DNA of 21,190 bases, taken from positions 1-21,190 of the forward strand of contig DIBY01000004.1 in the NCBI GenBank assembly GCA_002415135.1, in the 5' to 3' direction. The stretch comes from Flavobacteriales bacterium UBA5040 (GTDB lineage Bacteria > Bacteroidota > Bacteroidia > Flavobacteriales > Weeksellaceae). The position numbers were made by a program, and so were the translations under genes. Positions 16,452-21,190 of the stretch are shown piece after piece. The notes beneath the pieces were generated by a model. It was not told the origin of the DNA, did not search any database, and saw only the letters and a list, made by a program, of their open reading frames with translations. Within the stretch, counting starts at the first letter, position 1. Each line of letters opens with the position of its first letter.

Positions 16452-16479
16452 ACATATTTCGTTCAAAAAGATTTCAAAG

Positions 16480-17325
16480 TTACAAGTCCAAAGCATTGAA
16501 ACGTACAGAATGTAAAAGTTCTTCTTCCCGCAGCATACTCGGATTAACACCGGCGAAATGGCGAAAATCGCGGATCAAATGCATTTGGTCATAGTAGCCA
16601 AATAAGTGGGCGATCTGAGTCCAGGAGATGTGTGGATTGCGCTCCTTGAATTTGTAGGCTTCTGAAAAGCGGATCATTCGCGCAAAATATTTGGGAGACA
16701 AACCAATGCGCTCCAAAGATTGACGTTCTAACTGGCGAATACTTAAACAGGCTTTTTTTGCCAGCGAATCCATTGACAAATTTCCGCGTGACATAACCAA
16801 ATCTGACATTGCCAAATCGATGGGAAGAGCCGCTTTTAATTTTAAAACTTTGGCCAGCAGATACTTTTGGATGACCTCATTTTTGCTTTCGTTGGTTGGA
16901 GCATTCAATAAATTTTCAGTCACTTCACCAATCTCATTTCCAATAAGGTGATTTGCATCGAAATCGCAATCGACTATTTCTTTTAAAGGAATACCAAGCT
17001 GTCGGTAAAGTCCGCCGGGTTTTAAAATAACAACGAGATTTAAGTGATTTTTACCGAGATCTAAAGTGACGGGTGTGAGTTGTGGACCAATAATAATGGA
17101 ACGTGCCCGTTTTTCAAAAGCAGAATTTCCTTTTTTTACTTTGATCGGATCACCTAAATAAAAGCAGAGGAATCTGGTGTGCGTTGGCATGTAGGTATAC
17201 GTGGGTGACAGATAATCGCCTGATTTAAATTCATGTCCCATGATGCAGATGGTTTCTACATATTCTGCAAGGGCGGGATGAGGGTTAAAATAAATCGAAA
17301 ACATACCATTTTTCTTTAAGTTCAA
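16480..17325 (-). CDS. AraC family transcriptional regulator
   Basis: This 281-residue protein has an N-terminal sensing domain (about 8-165) with the pattern YFNPHPALAEYVETICIMG at the start and LKPGGLYRQLGIP (101-113), typical of the DUF6597-type AraC regulators common in Bacteroidota. The C-terminal DNA-binding domain has two helix-turn-helix units. The first is around LSMDSLAKKACLSIRQLERQ (183-202). The second is around SWTQIAHLFGYYDQMHLIRDFRHFAGVNP (234-262), where the FGYYDQMHLIRDF motif is the family hallmark. The effector and targets are unknown. A strong terminator separates it from the T9SS gene downstream, so they are not clearly one operon. Translation may start at Met1 (17325) or Met8, since the conserved sequence begins after Met8. 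Confidence 0.92.
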   Translation of the reverse strand: MNLKKNGMFSIYFNPHPALAEYVETICIMGHEFKSGDYLSPTYTYMPTHTRFLCFYLGDPIKVKKGNSAFEKRARSIIIGPQLTPVTLDLGKNHLNLVVILKPGGLYRQLGIPLKEIVDCDFDANHLIGNEIGEVTENLLNAPTNESKNEVIQKYLLAKVLKLKAALPIDLAMSDLVMSRGNLSMDSLAKKACLSIRQLERQSLERIGLSPKYFARMIRFSEAYKFKERNPHISWTQIAHLFGYYDQMHLIRDFRHFAGVNPSMLREEELLHSVRFNALDL

Positions 17326-17627
17326 ATGTCAATTGTAAGCGGCTGAACTTTTGATCAGTCAAAAAAAATCATTCCTGTTATTTCAACAGATCAAAAATCA
17401 GATATTGATTCTTCATTTTACCAATTTGAAAAATTTATAACTGCTAAATTGTATTTGGTATTTCTTAAAATGTAAAATATTTTCTTTTAAAAGAATCAAG
17501 AAATCATCAACAAGAAACTCAGTTAAACATTTGTAAATCAAAGTTATAAAAATTATTAAATACTTTATAAAAAATAAATTATAAGGTAACCTTTCATTGA
17601 AACTGAAAAAAAACCGACCTGCGCCCC

Positions 17628-17697
17628 GGATTGCAATGGAAATCCCGGAACAAGCGTTGGGAAAGAAAAGGCGTGAGGAATTGCAGTGGAAAGCCGG
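17628..17697. repeat. Pair of diverged 21-bp repeats, 49 bp apart
   Basis: Units at 17628-17648 (GGATTGCAATGGAAATCCCG and one more G) and 17677-17697 (GGAATTGCAGTGGAAAGCCG and one more G) are clearly related. GCGCC-containing sequence flanks both (near 17621 and 17704). From memory, similar GC-richer blocks recur between genes in Chryseobacterium-type genomes, so this is probably a dispersed repeat. No coding frame fits it. Confidence 0.6.
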
Positions 17698-17728
17698 AAA
17701 TGTGCGCCCAAAAACTGGGAATAAAAAA

Positions 17729-17754
17729 AACCACTTATCGTAAAATAAGTGGTT
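17729..17754 (-). terminator. Terminator of a leftward tRNA-type transcript
   Basis: A perfect 10-bp stem (17729-17738 with 17745-17754, AACCACTTAT/ATAAGTGGTT) has a 6-base loop. On the minus strand it is followed by eight T (17723-17730, overlapping the end of the stem). It directly follows the tRNA 3'-end-like fragment, as terminators of single tRNA genes do. Confidence 0.75.
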
Positions 17755-17767
17755 GTGGAGGATATCG
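17754..17767 (-). other. Probable attachment site: 3' end of a tRNA gene
   Basis: The minus strand reads CGATATCCTCCACA. This matches the layout of a Bacteroidota tRNA-Ala 3' end as I remember it (T-stem end CGAT/AT, acceptor strand ATCCTCC, discriminator A). The rest of the tRNA is missing: upstream on the minus strand there is no T-loop. A terminator follows at once and a tyrosine recombinase gene starts 154 bp away. This is the pattern left by integration into a tRNA gene, in which the intact tRNA is rebuilt at the far end of the element, here beyond the window. Confidence 0.45.
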
Positions 17768-17891
17768 CCCCACTTTTGAGGTATTTAATGAAATTTAACG
17801 AAATATAAAATAATTATATTGCTGATTATCAGTTTTTTAAAGAATCTGTATTTTTAACACTTTCATACTATTTCAATTAATTATACATTTA

Positions 17892-17918
17892 CAAGACAAA
17901 TTTTTACAACTTGTCTTG
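17892..17918. repeat. Perfect inverted repeat at the recombinase start
   Basis: CAAGACAA (17892-17899) and TTGTCTTG (17911-17918) are exact inverted copies around an 11-base spacer, ending 2 bp before the recombinase ATG. A box close to TAnnTTTG (TACATTTA, 17884-17891) lies just before it. It could be an operator for autoregulation, a recombinase arm site or an RNA hairpin covering the start codon. Confidence 0.55.
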
Positions 17919-17920
17919 CG

Positions 17921-19288
17921 ATGTCAACACTCCATTATAAATACAGATCTACAAAAAATAAAGGCTATTTAACCGCGCGGTTTCAGTATAGGATTGACTT
18001 TGGCGAAAAACCAAAAGATATCTACTTTGACGCACTTTTGGAAGATGAAAGATTTTTTGTTGACAAAGAGTACTTTAGCAAGACATATAAAGACCCAATT
18101 TTAAGAGAAAAGGAAAAAAACTCTAAAAACTTAGATAAAAGAAAGGTAGCTTCAGATTTAGATTCAGAAGAAAATACCATTAGAAATTTGGTAATGGATC
18201 AATTTAGAGAGGTTCAAAATCCGGAGAATTTAACCAAAGAATGGTTTAAGGATATCATCAGTGAGTATTTGCATCCAGGCTTCAAAAAGAAGAAATATCA
18301 AGTAAAAATAGTAGGAAACGATCTGATTGCAGTTCTTGAACATTATAAAAATTACAAATCTAACTTGGCTCCCAATACCATAAAAAAAATGGGCGTTGTT
18401 AAAAGTAAATTGGAGCGATATGAGAGTGATCTCAACATCAAATTAAAACTCACGGACATCCATACCGATTTTCGAGATAAGTTTATAAAATGGTCAAATG
18501 AGAAACAATACGCTTCTGGGACAATCTCTCGAGATCTTACTTTTTTAAGAACTATTTGTTACTACGCATCAAACGAACTGGATTTAGAAATTTATGAGAA
18601 ACTTGAACGTGTAAAATACAAGTTAGAAAAAATTAAAAATCCTTACACAGATAATCGAGACAATCCTGAGGAAATTTTGGAAGCATACCTTACACCAAAT
18701 GAAATAGAAGAGATTGAAAAGATAAAAGATCTGCCAGAATATTTGGATAATGCCAGAGATCTATTCCTAATTGGTTATGAAACTGGTCAAAGAATTTCTG
18801 ATTATTTGAGGTTCGATAAGGAAATGCTCAAAACTATAAATGGTGTTACTCTTATCAATTTTATTCAAAAGAAAACGAAAAAACAAATGCTATTGCCTTT
18901 AAGCAGTAGAGTTTTGAGAATACTTGAAAAAAGAAATGGTGAATTTCCGCGTAGAATTTCTGATCAAAAATTCAACGATTACATAAAACTTGTGTGCGAA
19001 GAAGCGAAAATTACTGAAACTGTTTTAGGAGTAAAGAGAGTAAAAGTATTAACAGATCCAAAAGATGAAGAAAGTGGAATTTGGAGAGGAGTTCCTGGAT
19101 ATTTTCCAAAACATAAATTAATAGCAGGACATACTGCTCGGAGAAGTTTTTGCACCAATCATTATGGAATTTGGCCAACGTCCGACATTATGTATTTCAG
19201 CGGACACAGTACAGAAGCAATGCTGTTGCAATATATCAAAGCAAAACCCATCGAAAGAGCTTTGCAAATATTTAAAAACCTTAAATAA
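17921..19288 (+). CDS. Tyrosine recombinase (phage-type integrase)
   Basis: This 455-residue site-specific recombinase has the layout of Bacteroidota integrases: an N-terminal arm-binding region (1-about 120), a SAM-like core-binding domain (about 130-235, LEHYKNYKSNLAPNTIKKMG) and a catalytic domain (about 258-450). The full catalytic set is visible: Arg291 in GYETGQRISDYL, a beta-hairpin Lys around 319-322 (KKTKKQ), His404 and Arg407 in GHTARRSF, His429 in SGHS and the nucleophile Tyr438 in LLQYIKAK. Nothing is truncated, so it is probably active. It begins 154 bp from a tRNA-end-like sequence and reads away from it, the usual position for an integrase at the end of an element. The DUF3853 gene follows after 8 bp and is likely its partner. 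Confidence 0.93.
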   Translation: MSTLHYKYRSTKNKGYLTARFQYRIDFGEKPKDIYFDALLEDERFFVDKEYFSKTYKDPILREKEKNSKNLDKRKVASDLDSEENTIRNLVMDQFREVQNPENLTKEWFKDIISEYLHPGFKKKKYQVKIVGNDLIAVLEHYKNYKSNLAPNTIKKMGVVKSKLERYESDLNIKLKLTDIHTDFRDKFIKWSNEKQYASGTISRDLTFLRTICYYASNELDLEIYEKLERVKYKLEKIKNPYTDNRDNPEEILEAYLTPNEIEEIEKIKDLPEYLDNARDLFLIGYETGQRISDYLRFDKEMLKTINGVTLINFIQKKTKKQMLLPLSSRVLRILEKRNGEFPRRISDQKFNDYIKLVCEEAKITETVLGVKRVKVLTDPKDEESGIWRGVPGYFPKHKLIAGHTARRSFCTNHYGIWPTSDIMYFSGHSTEAMLLQYIKAKPIERALQIFKNLK

Positions 19289-19296
19289 TTACAGGC

Positions 19297-19770
19297 ATGA
19301 ATGCATTTGAAGGCTTTAATGATGAGATCGGGGAATTAATTACTACATTGGATAAATCAGACATTAGTACTATTAAAATTTATTTATCCGATAAAAGTCT
19401 GTCCGAAAAATACATTTCAGCTTTAAAAACTGAATGCAATAACATGGTGGCTTCTGAGGCACTTTTCTATCTTTTAGGAACAGCACAAAATCAACTTTTC
19501 ATCACTAAAAAAGTTAAAGGAATAATGGGGTTAGCAACCCTTCTTAACGTAAGTGTAAAAACGGCTCAAAAATTAAAAAACTCTGGAACTATTGACCAAG
19601 CAATTATTTATATAAAATCAAAACTATATTTTGATGAAGAGGAAATTTTGAAAATTTGCCTGCCAAAAGTTGCACCTTGGAAATCTTTTAAATTTAGAAA
19701 AAATGTTGACCCCGAATTGATCAAGTTCTGGGAGAAATATAGAGTACCCGTATATATGAAAAAAACCTAA
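19297..19770 (+). CDS. DUF3853-like DNA-binding protein
   Basis: This 157-residue protein has no export signal. The C-terminal half (about 74-123) has a compact helix-turn-helix pattern: KGIMGLATLLNVSVKTAQKLKNSG, then DQAIIYIKSKLYFDEEEILK. It resembles DUF3853, an excisionase- or MerR-like fold found next to recombinases and replication genes in Bacteroidota mobile elements. The N-terminal half has no motif I recognise. It starts 8 bp after the recombinase stop, so they are almost certainly one transcript. A role as recombination directionality factor or as repressor of the element is plausible by context but unproven. Its stop is followed closely by the repeat-rich tail at 19827-19897. Confidence 0.72.
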   Translation: MNAFEGFNDEIGELITTLDKSDISTIKIYLSDKSLSEKYISALKTECNNMVASEALFYLLGTAQNQLFITKKVKGIMGLATLLNVSVKTAQKLKNSGTIDQAIIYIKSKLYFDEEEILKICLPKVAPWKSFKFRKNVDPELIKFWEKYRVPVYMKKT

Positions 19771-19826
19771 AGATGCTAATAATCCTAATAATTCTTCTTC
19801 TTTAATTCCAAAGTACTTTTTTGAAG

Positions 19827-19906
19827 GACACTGTCCCGCAAGTCTCCGTCTAAAATCTTTAAATGAGCGAAAATTCCGCACTTTTGCAAAACCGCTGTTA
19901 TCCAAC
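19827..19906. repeat. Cassette-type repeat, right copy next to the TlpA stop
   Basis: Positions 19850-19897 align without gaps to 21125-21172 at 41 of 48 bases. The inner 20 bases (19876-19895, CCGCACTTTTGCAAAACCGC) are an inverted match (16 of 20) to 21061-21080 on the other side of the gene. GTTATCC (19897-19903) follows the arm. The far end (19827-19841) is the 15-base sequence also found at 6-20. Coding potential seen here on the minus strand is a product of the repeat. Confidence 0.7.
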
Positions 19907-19909
19907 GTA

Positions 19910-21025
19910 TTATTTCAAATTTTCTATAAGCAATTCTCTTATATGATCTAAATCTCCAAAAGTTCTCGCTAAAATTTTGCCGTTAGTATCTATCACAAAT
20001 TGCAATGGATAGCCAGTTGCGTTAACCGATTTACTAAATTTCTTATTTACATCAAAATAATTTGCCCATTCTGCATTACTTTTTCTGAGTATTTTTTCGG
20101 CGAGCGCCATTCTGTCACTTTTACTTTCATCTGTAACAGTAATAAGATTTACTCCCTTGTCTTTAAAGTCATTATAAAGTTTTACAAGTTCGGGCATGCC
20201 TTTTATGCAAGGTGCACAAGTTGTAGACCAATAATCAATAACAGTTAATTTGTGTTTTTTAAAATCTTCTTCTTTTAGAGAATGTTTTTTGTCAAAGTAA
20301 ATATCAGGGATTTTTTTTCCAATCATTGTTTCACTTTCAATTTTTAACTTGGAATAAATTTTTTTGTAAAATGGGTTCTTTTTGATTTCATTAGAAAAGA
20401 ACTTCATATTTTCTAAATAAGTTGGACTATAATTATAAAGTGTGTAATCATTAACAATTTCCCATAAAGCAACGTATGAGTTCGGGTTCGCTTTTATATA
20501 ACTAGAAATCATTTCTTGCTTTTTATCAAAACTCGTCAAACTATCTCTTTTATTCAAATCATCAAATTTAAAATAAACTGGAGTCAGATAATTTTTCAAT
20601 TTTTGATATTCAATATTACTCGGTGTTTGCAAATTCACGACTAAACCATTTGTGATTTTCGGTAATTCATAATTATATTTTCCTTTTTCTATAAAGAATA
20701 TATCTGTTCCAGAAGGCGGATTGCTCATATGAATAAATGCAACCGGTTGAGGATAATCTATCTTTCCCTTTAATATATTTTCATTTTTGATATTTAAATT
20801 ATAAATTGAAAAATCAGCATTCATTTTTTTTGATAAATCTTCCAAATTCTTGTTTTCAACTAGTTTGAATTGATATAAATCCCCAAATCCACTTCTGACC
20901 ATTGGCGCTCCAATCCATAAACTATCATTTACATAATCTTTTGATGTTAAGTCTAATTCAAAATTATTTTGAGCAAATAATAAATTTGATATAAAAAATA
21001 AAATTAGAATTTTTATATGTTTCAT
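19910..21025 (-). CDS. TlpA-like thioredoxin-family protein, secreted
   Basis: This 371-residue protein starts with a clear signal peptide (MKHIKILILFFISNLLFAQ, cleavage probably after Ala18). Residues about 20-230 form an N-terminal region with no named motif, in the place where flavobacterial TlpA-like proteins often carry a DUF4369-type domain. The C-terminal thioredoxin fold starts near 255 (KLTVIDYWSTTCAPC). The redox pair is Cys269-Ala-Pro-Cys272, and the cis-proline context is in TGYPLQFVID. Such proteins act in the periplasm or at the envelope, reducing or oxidising thiols in partner proteins, often for cytochrome c maturation or stress defence. The gene is alone, bracketed by repeats, and has no operon partner in view. 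The start at 21025 is fixed by the signal peptide. Confidence 0.88.
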   Translation of the reverse strand: MKHIKILILFFISNLLFAQNNFELDLTSKDYVNDSLWIGAPMVRSGFGDLYQFKLVENKNLEDLSKKMNADFSIYNLNIKNENILKGKIDYPQPVAFIHMSNPPSGTDIFFIEKGKYNYELPKITNGLVVNLQTPSNIEYQKLKNYLTPVYFKFDDLNKRDSLTSFDKKQEMISSYIKANPNSYVALWEIVNDYTLYNYSPTYLENMKFFSNEIKKNPFYKKIYSKLKIESETMIGKKIPDIYFDKKHSLKEEDFKKHKLTVIDYWSTTCAPCIKGMPELVKLYNDFKDKGVNLITVTDESKSDRMALAEKILRKSNAEWANYFDVNKKFSKSVNATGYPLQFVIDTNGKILARTFGDLDHIRELLIENLK

Positions 21026-21054
21026 TTTTGTGATTTTTTTTATTATGGCAGGTA

Positions 21055-21172
21055 ACGTTTGCGGCTTTGCGATGGTGCGGCTTAAAATGCAAAATTTTCT
21101 ATTAAAAACTAAATTTCGAAATATCTAAAATCTGTAAACTTGAGAAAATCCCGCACTATTGCAAAACCGCTG
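21055..21172. repeat. attC-like imperfect inverted repeat upstream of the TlpA gene
   Basis: Arms 21061-21080 (GCGGCTTTGCGATGGTGCGG) and 21151-21170 (CCGCACTATTGCAAAACCGC) pair at 17 of 20 positions around a 70-base spacer. TAACG precedes the left arm (21057-21061), and CTGTGCTTGTTG follows the right arm. AAC at one end and GTT at the other, imperfect arms and a total length near 130 bp are typical of integron attC sites. The seven-base cores RYYYAAC/GTTRRRY are not cleanly present, so the name is by analogy only. Positions 21125-21172 also repeat directly at 19850-19897. Confidence 0.6.
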
Positions 21173-21190
21173 TGCTTGTTGCACAACCAA

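Larger units (their letters stand above)
16133..16479. other. 347-bp intergenic region between the AraC gene and the T9SS gene
   Basis: It holds the AraC terminator near 16425-16451 and the probable T9SS promoter near 16209. Both flanking genes run leftward, so this is the full leader region of the T9SS gene. I see no further gene or strong repeat here. Confidence 0.6.
17326..17920. other. 595-bp region: repeat pair, terminator and tRNA-like end before the recombinase gene
   Basis: Positions 17326-17600 are AT-rich and hold the AraC promoter region, with no clear box. A diverged repeat pair lies at 17628-17697, a terminator at 17729-17754 and a tRNA 3'-end-like fragment at 17754-17767. The stretch 17770-17890 is AT-rich with no gene; then comes an inverted repeat next to the recombinase ATG. 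The features are listed separately. Confidence 0.6.

Noticed and set aside
19624..19905. 93-residue leftward frame opposite the end of the DUF3853 gene
   Set aside because: Its first third is translated from the repeat and the rest is antisense to a better-supported gene. From memory, similar peptides (NSGFAKVRNFRSFKDF) recur in annotations of related genomes because the repeat recurs, not because it is a protein.
17921..21190. Complete transposon or insertion sequence
   Set aside because: No DDE transposase, terminal inverted repeats with target duplication or conjugation genes are visible; the evidence fits a recombinase-type element of which only one end is in view.

Overview
The window is AT-rich chromosomal DNA from a member of the Bacteroidota, most likely a Flavobacteriia/Weeksellaceae organism close to Chryseobacterium or Kaistella. 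The evidence is a type IX secretion (T9SS) C-terminal sorting domain, several upstream boxes of the Bacteroidota -7 type (TAnnTTTG), few Shine-Dalgarno sequences, GH109 and DUF3853 families, and a tRNA 3'-end-like fragment resembling a Bacteroidota tRNA-Ala. The species assignment is inference.

Positions 1-6285 hold a leftward block of housekeeping and accessory genes: a small Asn/Gly/Tyr-rich lipoprotein, a COG2509-type FAD-dependent oxidoreductase, a GNAT acetyltransferase, a DUF421/YetF-like membrane protein and the excinuclease gene uvrA. After a 526-bp gap, a rightward block (6812-10777) carries an SDR oxidoreductase, a type II NADH dehydrogenase and formate-tetrahydrofolate ligase (fhs).

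Positions 11053-14349 form a tight three-gene operon with overlapping ends: a GH109 NAD-dependent alpha-N-acetylgalactosaminidase-like protein, a sugar-1-phosphate nucleotidyltransferase and a NahK-like N-acetylhexosamine 1-kinase. Together they could release GalNAc (or a related HexNAc), phosphorylate it at C1 and activate it as a nucleotide sugar. This is the most coherent metabolic system in the window.

Positions 14476-17325 run leftward. They hold a T9SS cargo gene split by a one-base frameshift at a G run, and an AraC-type regulator. A repeat-rich intergenic region follows, with a terminator and a 13-14 bp fragment that looks like the 3' end of a tRNA gene. About 150 bp further on begin a Bacteroidota tyrosine recombinase (17921-19288) and a DUF3853 DNA-binding protein. 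This looks like one end of an integrated element that continues past the right edge.

The last part (19850-21190) is a single TlpA-like thioredoxin gene bracketed by 48-bp direct repeats and 20-bp inverted arms. The layout resembles a gene cassette with attC-like folded sites. A 15-bp piece of this repeat family also occurs at the left edge of the window.
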